DNA of 32,106 nucleotides from an uncultured SAR86 cluster bacterium (GCA_902528215.1 CABZRR010000001.1:192620-224725); one strand, 5' to 3'; shown: positions 16,127-24,895, numbered from the stretch's first letter. Notes: generated from the letters alone by a model not told the origin. A program made the numbers and translations.

Positions 16127-16752
16127 GCCTCTTTTGATTCAAGAACTTTAATAATAATATCTCGAATATACTCTATAAACGCTGTATCTCCGTCACCAAG
16201 ATATTTGGTTGGATCATTAGATCCAATCTGGAGTAGGCCAAAGTTATTCTCAAACTTCATGACACTAATTACTGCAGATTTAATTGAGTCAGTTTTAAAA
16301 AAAGCTGCCATTTTTTCTTTTGATAGAGGTCCCATGTGAATAGCATTTTTGTTCATGCCCATCTTTGTTTCATCTTCAAGAGCTTTAAGCTGACTATCTG
16401 AAAGTATCTCTAAAATGCAGGAATCGATCTTAAAGTTTTTTATGAAGAATTCTTCGACTAATTTTTTTACTGCTGCAAAATCTTTCACGGTGATTAATGA
16501 CAGTGCAAGGTCTTTAGATTTAAAAAACAGTTCTTCATTTTCTTTTCCAGTAGAAAGAAAGCCTGAAAGCATATCATTTAATTTAGATTGTTCGTCCCTT
16601 AGCTTTCGGATTTGCATTTCTAGCAAAGATGTAGCCCCATCACTGTCATGCTTAAAGCTTAATTCACTAACGAGAGATTCCCTTGTAAGAAAGAAATCAG
16701 TATTTTCTAAAAGATAGAGCTCTACTTCTTTGGCATCTATTTTTTTAGCCAT
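16123..16752 (-). CDS. DUF484 family protein
   Basis: This 209-aa soluble protein of the DUF484 family has a GAF-like C-terminal half. The N-terminal part begins with KEVELYLLENTDFFLTRESL, corresponding to the 'V..YL..NPDFF..HP.LL' start of the family, followed by a coiled-coil segment around RKLRDEQSKLNDML. The C-terminal part, with FGLLQIGSNDPTKY, matches the 'G.L.LGS.D..RF' region. The family sits between dapF and xerC in many gammaproteobacteria, as here. Its function is not established; a link to chromosome resolution or cell-envelope growth is only suggested by position. It overlaps dapF by 16 bases and xerC by four. Confidence 0.85.
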   Translation of the reverse strand: MAKKIDAKEVELYLLENTDFFLTRESLVSELSFKHDSDGATSLLEMQIRKLRDEQSKLNDMLSGFLSTGKENEELFFKSKDLALSLITVKDFAAVKKLVEEFFIKNFKIDSCILEILSDSQLKALEDETKMGMNKNAIHMGPLSKEKMAAFFKTDSIKSAVISVMKFENNFGLLQIGSNDPTKYLGDGDTAFIEYIRDIIIKVLESKEA

Positions 16753-17522
16753 ATTCCCTCACAAATAAATTCAGCTGGCCCGGTCATCTCAAGCTTATCA
16801 TTTATTTTTCTAATGCTCAGCTCACCTCCAGCAGAGATAATTTTCAAAATAGATTTGTTCTTTCCATTTAAGCTTGCACATGCAGCAGAAGCAGAACCAC
16901 AAGACAGGGTTTCACCAGCACCAGCTTCATTGGTTCTTAAAATGAGATCTCCTAAATTTTGTTTATATAAAGAAATATTTACATCTTGAAAGAAGGGTCG
17001 CCTTCTTAATTTTGAAGAGAGTTCATCCAAATCGAAAGAATATAATTTATTAGTCTTTATTATTAAATGGCGATTGCCTGCGTTAACAAAGTTATATTTT
17101 TTTAAACCACAATTTTTTAAAAACGTAGTTTCAACTTTGGGAATCATTTCTTGTATTGGGCAATCAAAGACAACTTTTATTTTTTTGCTATTTGTTGGTT
17201 TTATTAATACTGGTTTTGATTTTGTTCCTATTAAAAGAGATTTTTTTGGAGCAAGTCTGGCATCCCAAAGAAAAGCTCCAACCGATCTAACTCCATTCAT
17301 GCACATATCTGCCTGAGAACCATCTGAATTAAAAAAGTTTACATGAAAATCATAATAGGGTTTTTTTGGTGGATTAATGGTAATAAGTTGATCAAATCCT
17401 ATTCCTTTATTTCTGTCTCCTATTTTAACTATTTGAGATTTTGATAATGCATTAACTTTTGTTAAATTTTCAATGATGATAAAGTCATTACCATTGCCAT
17501 GCATTTTTTTAAATTTGATCAT
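16737..17522 (-). CDS. dapF: Diaminopimelate epimerase
   Basis: DapF converts LL- to meso-diaminopimelate for lysine and peptidoglycan. The protein is 261 aa with two similar halves. The catalytic cysteines are C74 (ADMCMNGVRS) and C208 (GETLSCGSASAAC). The usual MCGNG reads MCMNG here, an unusual change beside the first catalytic cysteine. The N-terminal MHGNGNDFI motif is intact. The gene overlaps lysA by 14 bases and DUF484 by 16, so these genes must be co-transcribed. The order lptM-lysA-dapF matches Pseudomonas. Confidence 0.95.
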   Translation of the reverse strand: MIKFKKMHGNGNDFIIIENLTKVNALSKSQIVKIGDRNKGIGFDQLITINPPKKPYYDFHVNFFNSDGSQADMCMNGVRSVGAFLWDARLAPKKSLLIGTKSKPVLIKPTNSKKIKVVFDCPIQEMIPKVETTFLKNCGLKKYNFVNAGNRHLIIKTNKLYSFDLDELSSKLRRRPFFQDVNISLYKQNLGDLILRTNEAGAGETLSCGSASAACASLNGKNKSILKIISAGGELSIRKINDKLEMTGPAEFICEGIWLKK

Positions 17523-18750
17523 CTAATCCCTCTTCTAGAGAAGTAAGTATTGAGTGGTCCTCTCTTTTCCTTATTAAGTAAAAATCTTTCCTATCGACCA
17601 GCACTTCAGCAGCTCTTGGTCTAGAATTATAGTTTGAGCTCATAACAGAACCATATGCACCAACCGTTCTCACCGCCAAAAGATCATTTTCAGAAGCATC
17701 AATCTTGATATCTTTTGCAAGAAAATCACCAGTCTCACAAATCGGGCCTACCACATTGACACTTGATGCCAGATTATTATTTTTGTCCACAGGCCAGATA
17801 TCATGATGAGCATTATATAGAGCAGGACGCAATAGGTCGTTCATTGCAGCATCTGTAATTAAGAAATCATCTTTTTTGTATTCAACTTTGGTTAGCATGA
17901 TGCCAGCATTAGCTGAGATTGATCGACCAGGCTCCAGTATTAATATTTCATCTCTGCCTTTAAAAATTTTTTCATAGCTTTGAATTAGTTCAAATGGCTG
18001 CGTAGTTTCTTCACCAACGTAGTTAACTCCTAGGCCACCACCCATATCTATAAAATCTATATTAATATTCAGCTTATCTAGCCCAATCAACAGATCTAAA
18101 GCTTGGCTAGCTGCATCTTCAAAGCCGTCTAACTCCATTATTTGTGATCCAATATGGCATGTTAGGCCAACAAGATTAAGGTTATCTGAATCATTGCACT
18201 TTTTAACTAGATTTTTTGTCGTCTCAATGCTGACGCCAAATTTATCTGATTTTCTTCCTGTTTTAGTAAATTCATGTGCTCCAGCATCCACGTTTGGATT
18301 AAATCTAATGGCAACTGGTGCAATTTTATTCATTTCTTTAGCTACACTGTTTAGCCGATCAAGCTCTGGTTCAGATTCTATATTGAATGAAAGAATATTA
18401 TGATTAATCCCAGCTGCCATTTCAGCCCTCGACTTTCCAACTCCTGAGAAAATAATTTTTTTTGGATCTGCTCCAGCTAAAACTACTCGATGAAGCTCTC
18501 CACCTGAAACAATATCAAATCCACACCCTGCTTTCTTTAATATTTTTAAAATCGATATGTTCGATAAAGCTTTTACTGAAAAACAAATAAGACCTTTCAT
18601 TGATTCAAAGGAATCTATGTAAGCTTTTGCATGCCTCTCAAGCGTTGCTTTACTATAAATATAAGAAGGCGTACCAAATTTATTTGCGATTTCTTCTAGA
18701 GAAACTTCTTCTGCAAAAAGCTTACCTTTTTTATAATTAAAATGATCCAT
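17509..18750 (-). CDS. lysA: Diaminopimelate decarboxylase
   Basis: LysA is a PLP enzyme that makes lysine from meso-diaminopimelate. The protein is 413 aa from the chosen start. The PLP lysine is in CFSVKALSN (K60), followed by HIGSQI, the substrate cysteine region GPICETGDFL, and the C-terminal GAYGSVMSSNYNSRPR. I chose the ATG at 18750 (MDHFNYKKGKLF) because it matches the usual LysA N-terminus and lies eight bases after the lptM stop. The open frame up to 18807 would overlap lptM and add residues unlike LysA. No clear Shine-Dalgarno sequence precedes it. Confidence 0.95.
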   Translation of the reverse strand: MDHFNYKKGKLFAEEVSLEEIANKFGTPSYIYSKATLERHAKAYIDSFESMKGLICFSVKALSNISILKILKKAGCGFDIVSGGELHRVVLAGADPKKIIFSGVGKSRAEMAAGINHNILSFNIESEPELDRLNSVAKEMNKIAPVAIRFNPNVDAGAHEFTKTGRKSDKFGVSIETTKNLVKKCNDSDNLNLVGLTCHIGSQIMELDGFEDAASQALDLLIGLDKLNINIDFIDMGGGLGVNYVGEETTQPFELIQSYEKIFKGRDEILILEPGRSISANAGIMLTKVEYKKDDFLITDAAMNDLLRPALYNAHHDIWPVDKNNNLASSVNVVGPICETGDFLAKDIKIDASENDLLAVRTVGAYGSVMSSNYNSRPRAAEVLVDRKDFYLIRKREDHSILTSLEEGLDDQI

Positions 18751-18758
18751 GACGGAAT

Positions 18759-18860
18759 TTATATTAAAAAAATTATCTCTTGGGGAATAGGCGCTTTCAT
18801 TCCACATCCCACAATAATTAAGGAAACTAGCATTAAAAAAAGTAACAGGCGAATTTGCAT
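18759..18860 (-). CDS. lptM: Miniature LptM (YifL/LppL-type) lipoprotein
   Basis: This 33-aa open frame encodes a signal peptide (MQIRLLLFLMLVSLIIVGC) with lipobox IVGC (C19), followed by GMKAPIPQ. The sequence after the cysteine closely resembles the CGLKGPL start of mature LptM, the lipoprotein that helps the LPS transporter LptD mature. Small lipoproteins of this type lie next to lysA or dapF in Pseudomonas and E. coli, as here. The mature peptide would be only about 15 residues and the C-terminus (EIIFLI) is hydrophobic, unlike the polar tail of longer homologues. It is easily missed because of its size. Confidence 0.8.
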   Translation of the reverse strand: MQIRLLLFLMLVSLIIVGCGMKAPIPQEIIFLI

Positions 18861-18883
18861 ACGCTTATTATGATTAATTTATT

Positions 18884-18905
18884 AAAAAAAAACTAATTGG
18901 ATCAG
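18884..18905 (-). terminator. Weak intrinsic terminator after ahcY
   Basis: At the end of ahcY the transcript can form CUGAU-CCA-AUUAG (18905-18893, five pairs including one G-U) followed by nine U residues (18892-18884). The stem is short and overlaps the ahcY stop codon. The U-run is the strongest part of the evidence. It would separate ahcY from lptM-lysA. Confidence 0.38.
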
Positions 18906-20296
18906 TATTTATATTCTTCTTCTTTAAATGGACCATCAACTGGAACATTAATGTAATCGGCCTGTTCATTAGTAAGCTTAGTTATCGTCCCACCAAAACC
19001 TTGAACCATGAGCTCGGCAACTTCCTCATCCAATTTTTTTGGGAGAACCTCGACTGTTATCATTTCATTTTGCTTATCAGCATCATTGACGTTTGCAAAA
19101 CCTTGTTTATACAAGTGCATCTGAGCTAGAACTTGATTAGCAAATGATCCATCCATTATTCTGCTAGGATGACCTGTCGCATTCCCAAGGTTGACTAATC
19201 TACCTTCAGCCAAAAGTATGACATAGTCTTTGCTTTGAAGGTCTGGTATACCTGATGGAGAAGTATCTCTAAATACTCTATGAACTTGCGGTTTAATTTC
19301 TTCCCAATACCATTTGTCTCGCATGAACTGAGTGTCAATTTCATTATCAAAGTGTCCAATGTTACATATTACAGCTGTATTTTTTACCGAGCGTAACATA
19401 GCTTCATCACAAACGTTTACATTTCCTGTGGTTGTAACTATAAGGTCAGTATCTTCAAGGACTGCTATATTGATGTCTTTTACGTCTCTGGTTACGATTC
19501 CATTGTCATAAGTAGATACTACCTCAAAACCATCCATGCACGCTTGCATAGCGCATATGGGATCAGACTCTACAACTCTTACAATCATTCCCTCTTGTGC
19601 AAGACTTAAAGCAGAACCTTTACCAACATCTCCATATCCAATCACTAATGCTTTCTTAGAAGAAAGAAACATATCTGTGCCTCTTTTAATCGCATCATTT
19701 AGACTATGTCTGCAACCATACTTATTATCATTTTTTGATTTAGTAATAGAATCATTTACATTAATTGCTGGCACTTTAAGCTCATTTTTTTCAAGCATTG
19801 CTTTTAATCTATGTACGCCAGTTGTAGTTTCCTCTGAAATTCCATGAATGTTTTCAAGCATTTCAGGAAATTTAGAGTGAACCATATGAGTCAGATCGCC
19901 ACCATCATCTAGAATCATATTTGCATCCCAAGATATGCCATCTTTAACTATTGTTTGCTCAATGCACCAATCAAACTCCTCATCAGTTTGACCTTTCCAG
20001 GCAAAAACAGGAATTCCAGCTGCGGCAATAGCTGCAGCAGCATGATCTTGAGTGGAAAAAATATTGCAACCAGACCAACGGACTTCAGCACCAAGATCCA
20101 CTAATGTTTCAATTAATACAGCTGTTTGGATGGTCATATGAATGCATCCCATAACTTTTGCACCGGCAAGAGGTTGTGCATCCTTATATTTTGTTCTTAG
20201 AGCCATTAATGCAGGCATTTCATTTTCAGCAAGAGAAATCTCTCTTCTACCGAATTCAGCAAGACTCATATCAGCAACTTTATAATCGTTTTCCAT
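18902..20296 (-). CDS. ahcY: Adenosylhomocysteinase (S-adenosylhomocysteine hydrolase)
   Basis: AhcY splits S-adenosylhomocysteine to adenosine and homocysteine, removing the inhibitor of methyltransferases. The protein has 464 aa. The NAD site is G220-YGDVGKG227. Other family motifs are [26 protein letters not shown], the [13 protein letters not shown] segment, and the C-terminal KEEEYKY that reaches the partner subunit's cofactor. A good ribosome site, GGAGTG, lies just before the ATG, unlike most genes here. It lies 80 bases downstream of metK in the same direction, pairing the making and recycling of SAM. Confidence 0.97.
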   Translation of the reverse strand: MENDYKVADMSLAEFGRREISLAENEMPALMALRTKYKDAQPLAGAKVMGCIHMTIQTAVLIETLVDLGAEVRWSGCNIFSTQDHAAAAIAAAGIPVFAWKGQTDEEFDWCIEQTIVKDGISWDANMILDDGGDLTHMVHSKFPEMLENIHGISEETTTGVHRLKAMLEKNELKVPAINVNDSITKSKNDNKYGCRHSLNDAIKRGTDMFLSSKKALVIGYGDVGKGSALSLAQEGMIVRVVESDPICAMQACMDGFEVVSTYDNGIVTRDVKDINIAVLEDTDLIVTTTGNVNVCDEAMLRSVKNTAVICNIGHFDNEIDTQFMRDKWYWEEIKPQVHRVFRDTSPSGIPDLQSKDYVILLAEGRLVNLGNATGHPSRIMDGSFANQVLAQMHLYKQGFANVNDADKQNEMITVEVLPKKLDEEVAELMVQGFGGTITKLTNEQADYINVPVDGPFKEEEYKY

Positions 20297-20301
20297 TATT
20301 C

Positions 20302-20307
20302 ACTCCA
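20302..20307 (-). promoter_or_regulatory. Strong Shine-Dalgarno sequence of ahcY
   Basis: On the minus strand GGAGTG lies five bases before the ahcY ATG (20296). Most genes in the window lack a recognisable Shine-Dalgarno sequence, so this one suggests independent, efficient initiation. Confidence 0.55.
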
Positions 20308-20340
20308 ATGAATTTAAGAAGGCATTCTACATAAAATAGA

Positions 20341-20354
20341 GGTGCAAGTGCACC
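20341..20354 (-). terminator. Hairpin between metK and ahcY, possible terminator or attenuator
   Basis: The RNA of this strand reads GGTGCACTTGCACC, a five-base GC-rich stem with a four-base loop, followed by TCTATTTTAT. The tail is only moderately U-rich, so partial termination downstream of metK is more likely than a strong stop. It does not match the SAH riboswitch consensus as I know it. Confidence 0.35.
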
Positions 20355-20376
20355 CTTTTAGCAACCATATCTTTGA

Positions 20377-21531
20377 TTATTCTGAAATATCAGCTGCTTT
20401 ATCTGTTTTTTCCCAAGATAGCTCAATATCTGACCTTCCAAAGTGACCATATGCAGCAGTTGGAAGATAGATAGGTCTTTTTAAATCGAGCATATTAATA
20501 AGACTTTTTGGCCTGAGATCAAATTTTTCTTTGACAATTTTGACAATTGCTTCTTTAGAGATTTTCTCACTATTAAAAGTTTCTACGTGTATTGATGTAG
20601 GTTCGGCCACACCGATAGCATATGAAACTTGAATTTCGCAATAGTCTGCAAGTCCTGCGGCAACTATGTTTTTAGCAACATATCTTGATGCATATGCTGC
20701 AGATCTGTCTACTTTGGAGGGGTCTTTTCCAGAAAATGCTCCTCCACCATGCCTTGCCATACCTCCGTATGTATCTACAATAATTTTTCTTCCAGTGAGA
20801 CCACAATCACCCACAGGCCCGCCGATAACAAATTTCCCAGTGGGATTAATAAATATATTTGTAGAGTCTAGCAACCATTCCTCAGGAACAATTGGTTTGA
20901 TAATTTTATCCATTACCTCGGTTTTTATTTCTTCCTGACTAACTTCATCATCGTGTTGAGTTGAAAGTACGACTGCAGACAAGCCTTCAATGTTCTTACC
21001 ATCATCAGAGTAAATCACACTAACTTGACTCTTAGCATCAGGTCGCAGCCATTTAATATCTCCACTCTTCATTACATCTGCTTGTTTTTTTACCAATCTG
21101 TGAGAGAGATCTATGGGAAGTGGCATTAATGATTCTGTTTCTTTGCACGCATATCCAAACATTAGCCCCTGATCTCCAGCCCCTTGTTCAAGGTTTTCTC
21201 CCTCACCTTCTGTAACACCTTGAGATATGTCCGGCGATTGCTCAAAGACAAGATTCGTGAATTCACATGTATCTCCATTAAATCCATAATCATCCGAGTT
21301 ATAGCCAATGTCGTTAATTGTTTTTCGAACAACAGGCTCGAGGTCAGGACTTCCTAAGGAAGTTATTTCTCCTGCTATATAAACCATGTTATTTTTTATC
21401 ATGGTCTCGCAAGCCACTCTGCTATTTGGATCATCTGCTAAGTATGCATCTAAAACAGCGTCGGATATTTGATCGCACACTTTATCAGGATGGCCTCCTG
21501 AAACAGATTCGGATGTGAAAATATAACTCAT
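20377..21531 (-). CDS. metK: S-adenosylmethionine synthetase
   Basis: MetK makes S-adenosylmethionine from methionine and ATP. Its 384 aa equal the length of the E. coli enzyme. The ATP motif GGHPDK is at 12-17, the signature [12 protein letters not shown] at 117-128 and the phosphate-binding GGGAFSGKD at 262-270. It is divergent from transketolase, as in Pseudomonas. The leader of about 120 bases contains a SAM-II-like fold and a small hairpin, suggesting feedback control by SAM (inference). No Shine-Dalgarno sequence is visible directly before the ATG. Confidence 0.98.
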   Translation of the reverse strand: MSYIFTSESVSGGHPDKVCDQISDAVLDAYLADDPNSRVACETMIKNNMVYIAGEITSLGSPDLEPVVRKTINDIGYNSDDYGFNGDTCEFTNLVFEQSPDISQGVTEGEGENLEQGAGDQGLMFGYACKETESLMPLPIDLSHRLVKKQADVMKSGDIKWLRPDAKSQVSVIYSDDGKNIEGLSAVVLSTQHDDEVSQEEIKTEVMDKIIKPIVPEEWLLDSTNIFINPTGKFVIGGPVGDCGLTGRKIIVDTYGGMARHGGGAFSGKDPSKVDRSAAYASRYVAKNIVAAGLADYCEIQVSYAIGVAEPTSIHVETFNSEKISKEAIVKIVKEKFDLRPKSLINMLDLKRPIYLPTAAYGHFGRSDIELSWEKTDKAADISE

Positions 21532-21593
21532 AATTTTACTTTATTATTTATAACGTATTTTTCTATGGAGGAAAATTTATATTTTATTTTTTC

Positions 21594-21608
21594 CACCTCG
21601 GTAAGGTG
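21594..21608 (-). other. Small hairpin in the metK leader
   Basis: On the minus strand CACCT-TACCG-AGGTG forms a five-base stem with a five-base loop. It lies directly downstream of the SAM-II-like segment and is followed by an A-rich, not U-rich, stretch. It is therefore not a standard terminator. It may be part of a leader RNA structure. Confidence 0.35.
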
Positions 21609-21609
21609 T

Positions 21610-21650
21610 CCTATTTAGCAGTTTTAGTATGCAAGCAGGAACAAATCACT
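21610..21650 (-). ncRNA. SAM-II-like riboswitch candidate in the metK leader
   Basis: On the minus strand the segment holds the ordered elements of SAM-II aptamers: GATTT (21647-21643), then CCT (21639-21637) and TTGC (21634-21631), then TAAA, then GCTAAATAGG (21619-21610). CCT can pair with AGG, and TTGC with GC-(bulged T)-AA, reproducing the SAM-II pseudoknot as I recall it. The weak points are the P1 helix, which can form only three pairs (AGT with ACT), and the distance of 78 bases to the metK ATG, whereas SAM-II usually lies close to the ribosome site. Location upstream of metK raises the prior. Confidence 0.3.
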
Positions 21651-21675
21651 CATGTAAGTAAAAATCTTATTAGTT

Positions 21676-21705
21676 TTGTCAAATAAACACAAATTTATCT
21701 ATAAA
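21676..21705 (+). promoter_or_regulatory. Promoter candidate for the tkt-pgk-fba unit
   Basis: TTGTCA (21676-21681) and TATAAA (21700-21705) are separated by 18 bases; each matches the sigma70 consensus at five of six positions. The transketolase ATG follows about 50 bases downstream. The opposite strand carries a perfect TTGACA at 21682-21677 that could serve metK, but without a good -10 box. Confidence 0.42.
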
Positions 21706-21757
21706 AAATCTAACCCACATATTATGATTGTTATGTTCTAAACTATTTGCAAACAAA

Positions 21758-23749
21758 ATGCACAAAGAACTTGCTAATGCTATAAGGTTTCTATCAATTG
21801 ATGCTGTTGAAAAAGCTAAATCAGGTCATCCAGGAATGCCAATGGGAATGGCTGATATTGCAGTAGCTTTATGGAAATATAACTTAAAACATAATCCTCA
21901 AAATCCAACTTGGTTCAATCGAGATAGGTTTGTCCTTTCAAATGGGCACGGGTCGATGTTGTTATATAGCTTGCTTCATTTAACTGGTTATGAACTCTCA
22001 ATTGAAGACTTGAAGAACTTTAGACAATTGGGCTCTAAAACACCTGGTCATCCAGAATTTGATATAGATATTGGCGTTGAAACTACCACTGGTCCCCTAG
22101 GCCAAGGCATTGGTAACGCTGTAGGGATGGCTTTAGCAGAAAAAATGCTAGCAAGCAGATTTAATAAAAAAAATGGACTAAGACCAATTGATCATTTCAC
22201 CTATACATTTTTGGGAGACGGTTGTTTGATGGAGGGAGTATCACATGAAGCTTGTTCATTTGCAGGAACCCATGGTTTAGGAAAATTAATATGTTTTTAT
22301 GATCAAAATGGAATTTCAATTGATGGGGAGATAACTAATTGGTTCACAGATAACACATCACAAAGATTTGAAAGTTATGGATGGCAAGTGCTTGAGGTAG
22401 ATGGGCACAATGTTGAGGAAACCTTAGAAGCAATTCGAACAGCTCAACAAGATACAGAGCGTCCAACTTTGATATGCTGCAAAACAATTATTGGCTTTGG
22501 ATCGCCTAATAAATCAGGAACATCTGGTGTTCATGGCGCTGCATTAGGAGAGGACGAAGTTAAAAAAACTCGGGACGAGCTCGGATGGCAGCATGAACCA
22601 TTTCATATACCAGATGACATAAAGTCTGAGTGGGACGGCAAAGATGAGGGAGCTAAGCTCAATGCATCATGGGATCGATTAATGATGGAGTATTCCAAAA
22701 AGCATCCAAAGTCTTTTGATGAATTGATAAGGGTAATCAACAATGAACTTCCAATAAACTTTGAAAACACTTACAAAGATTTTATAAATGAATTATCTTT
22801 AGGTGATCAAAAAGATCTAGCTACTCGCAAAGCGTCTGAGCTATGTTTAAATCATTTTTGTGAAAAACTTCCTGAGTTAATTGGTGGATCTGCTGATTTA
22901 ACTGGCTCTAACAATACTTTCTCATCATTTAGCACTGAAATGCTTCCTGATTATCCACAGGGCAATCATATATTTTATGGAGTCAGAGAGTTTGGGATGA
23001 CCGCCATGACAAATGGGATGGTTTTGCATGGTGGAATAAAACCTTATAGTGGAACTTTTTTAGTTTTTATGGATTACGCTAGAAACGCTGTCCGGCTTGC
23101 TGCGCTTATGAAAATACCAAATATTTTTGTTTATACTCACGACTCAATTGGTCTTGGTGAAGATGGGCCAACTCATCAGCCAATTGAGCACCTTGTTACA
23201 TTGAGAGCTACCCCTAATTTAAATAATTGGAGACCTGCAGACATTATAGAGACTGCCGTAAGTTGGAAAGAAGCTATTTGCTCTAAAGATACACCTCACA
23301 GCTTAATATTATCGAGACAAAACCTTCCTTTCATTGAGAGATCAAAAGAACAGATAGAGATGATTGAGAAAGGAGGTTATTTGTTATCTTCTGATGATAA
23401 AGCTGATATTACATTGATTAGTTCAGGGAGTGAGGTTAAGTTAATTATTGAGGCAGCTAAAACAATTTCAAAAGAAGGTTTAAAAGCCAATGTTGTTTCT
23501 ATGCCCTGTCTTGATAAATTTGTATTACAAGATAAAGCTTACAGAGAAAGTATTATTAATCCTGAAATACCAAAACTTGTAATTGAGGCTCTTCATCCGA
23601 ATTCTTGGCATTGTTTAGTAAATCTAAATGATGTTGTAATTGGTATGGAAACATTTGGAGAAAGTGCTCCAGGAAATGAGTTAATGAATGAGTTTGGCTT
23701 CACAGTCAACAATATTGTTACCCAAGCGAAGAAGCTAACTGCAAAATGA
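21758..23749 (+). CDS. tkt: Transketolase
   Basis: Transketolase moves two-carbon units between sugar phosphates in the pentose phosphate pathway, using thiamine diphosphate. From the ATG at 21758 (MHKELANAIRFLSIDA) it has 663 residues, the same as E. coli TktA. The in-frame TTG at 21728 would add ten residues that match nothing. The thiamine diphosphate motif begins at GDGCLMEG (153-160) and includes DQNGISIDG. The catalytic-glutamate region is REFGMTAMTNG. N-terminal SGHPGMPMGMADIA and LSNGHGSML are intact. Its stop overlaps pgk as ATGA. Confidence 0.97.
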   Translation: MHKELANAIRFLSIDAVEKAKSGHPGMPMGMADIAVALWKYNLKHNPQNPTWFNRDRFVLSNGHGSMLLYSLLHLTGYELSIEDLKNFRQLGSKTPGHPEFDIDIGVETTTGPLGQGIGNAVGMALAEKMLASRFNKKNGLRPIDHFTYTFLGDGCLMEGVSHEACSFAGTHGLGKLICFYDQNGISIDGEITNWFTDNTSQRFESYGWQVLEVDGHNVEETLEAIRTAQQDTERPTLICCKTIIGFGSPNKSGTSGVHGAALGEDEVKKTRDELGWQHEPFHIPDDIKSEWDGKDEGAKLNASWDRLMMEYSKKHPKSFDELIRVINNELPINFENTYKDFINELSLGDQKDLATRKASELCLNHFCEKLPELIGGSADLTGSNNTFSSFSTEMLPDYPQGNHIFYGVREFGMTAMTNGMVLHGGIKPYSGTFLVFMDYARNAVRLAALMKIPNIFVYTHDSIGLGEDGPTHQPIEHLVTLRATPNLNNWRPADIIETAVSWKEAICSKDTPHSLILSRQNLPFIERSKEQIEMIEKGGYLLSSDDKADITLISSGSEVKLIIEAAKTISKEGLKANVVSMPCLDKFVLQDKAYRESIINPEIPKLVIEALHPNSWHCLVNLNDVVIGMETFGESAPGNELMNEFGFTVNNIVTQAKKLTAK

Positions 23750-24882
23750 GAAAATTGTCAGAGACAAATGTCTTAAATAAGACAATTGCTCTTAGAGCTG
23801 ATCTAAATGTTCCTGTTGAAAATGATAAAGTCCTTGACGATACAAGGATTCTTGCAATTATTCCTACTTTGGAATATCTATTAGATCAAAATACAAAAAT
23901 AATTTTAATTTCGCATTTTGGTAGGCCAAAATCAGGAGTATTCGATTCTAAATTTTCTCTTTTACCTATAGTTAAAAGACTTGAGGAAATTATAAATAAG
24001 CAGATTAAATTATTCTCATCTGTAGACGAAGTTAATTTCTCGTCAGATATTTCATTAATTGAAAATATAAGATTTTTTCCAGGAGAACTTGAGAATGATG
24101 AGGAGTTTGGAAAAAAACTATCTAACTTAGCCGATGTTTATGTATTTGATGCTTTTGGAACATCGCATCGTCCTCATGCATCAACTTATGGAGCCATTAA
24201 AGCCTCTGAAGTGTCATGCGCTGGACTGCTTCTGGAAAATGAGATAGATGCACTTCAACAAGCAATTAGCTCAAAAAATTCACCCATGCTTTCAATCGTT
24301 GGAGGATCAAAAGTATCTTCTAAATTAAAAGTAATTAAAAATTTATCAAAAATTTCTGATGATGTCTTGACAGGTGGAGGGATCACAAACACCATTTTGA
24401 AAGCTCAGGGACATAACATTGGACTCTCTCTGCATGAAGACTCAATGCTGAATTATGCAAAAGAATTGCTTGATACTGGCAAAATTTTATTACCCGATGA
24501 AGTGGTTGTAAGCAAAGATATTGAATCAAATAATACAAGGATCACCAAAGTTAATTCTGTGCAACACGATGAGATAATTCTTGATCAAATTTTCAGTCCT
24601 GCAATTATTAAAAAAATAATCCAAGCAAAAAAAATTATTTGGAACGGTCCTGTTGGTGTATTTGAGCGTCAACCATTTTCATTAGGAACCAAAGCCTTGG
24701 CTGAGGCAATTGCATCATCACAGGCATTTAGCCTTGCTGGCGGCGGAGAAACTCTTTTAGCCATTAAGATGTTTGTTGAAAAAAACAATATTTCCTATTG
24801 CTCAACTGGAGGAGGAGCTTTTCTTGAATTTATGGAAGGAAAAGAGCTACCATCATTGTCTGCTTTAGGCTTTAAATTTTAA
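23746..24882 (+). CDS. pgk: Phosphoglycerate kinase
   Basis: Pgk interconverts 1,3-bisphosphoglycerate with ADP and 3-phosphoglycerate with ATP. The protein has 378 aa (E. coli 387). Substrate-binding motifs LRADLNVP (16-23), SHFGRP (56-61) and FDAFGTSHRPHAST lie in the N-domain. The nucleotide domain has GGSKVSSK, WNGPVGVFE and the C-terminal GGGAFLEFMEGKELP. The start overlaps the transketolase stop as ATGA. In many gammaproteobacteria a gap or epd gene lies between tkt and pgk; it is missing here. Confidence 0.97.
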   Translation: MRKLSETNVLNKTIALRADLNVPVENDKVLDDTRILAIIPTLEYLLDQNTKIILISHFGRPKSGVFDSKFSLLPIVKRLEEIINKQIKLFSSVDEVNFSSDISLIENIRFFPGELENDEEFGKKLSNLADVYVFDAFGTSHRPHASTYGAIKASEVSCAGLLLENEIDALQQAISSKNSPMLSIVGGSKVSSKLKVIKNLSKISDDVLTGGGITNTILKAQGHNIGLSLHEDSMLNYAKELLDTGKILLPDEVVVSKDIESNNTRITKVNSVQHDEIILDQIFSPAIIKKIIQAKKIIWNGPVGVFERQPFSLGTKALAEAIASSQAFSLAGGGETLLAIKMFVEKNNISYCSTGGGAFLEFMEGKELPSLSALGFKF

Positions 24883-24891
24883 AAGGGAGAG
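24883..24891 (+). promoter_or_regulatory. Strong Shine-Dalgarno sequence of the aldolase gene
   Basis: AAAGGGAGA sits in the 13-base gap between the pgk stop and the aldolase ATG (24896). This is one of the clearest ribosome sites in the window and points to high expression of the aldolase. Confidence 0.55.
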
Positions 24892-24895
24892 AATT

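Noticed and set aside
18751-18807. Earlier start for lysA
   Set aside because: It overlaps the lptM frame and adds residues absent from LysA; MDHFNY at 18750 is the usual start.
20341-20370. GCTAAAAGGG upstream of ahcY on the minus strand, resembling the 3' end of SAM-II
   Set aside because: There is no matching CC...TTGC partner or P1 stem upstream; the region before it is the end of metK. Probably chance in AT-rich DNA.
21728-21757. TTG start ten codons upstream for transketolase
   Set aside because: The ATG at 21758 gives the family N-terminus and the exact E. coli length.
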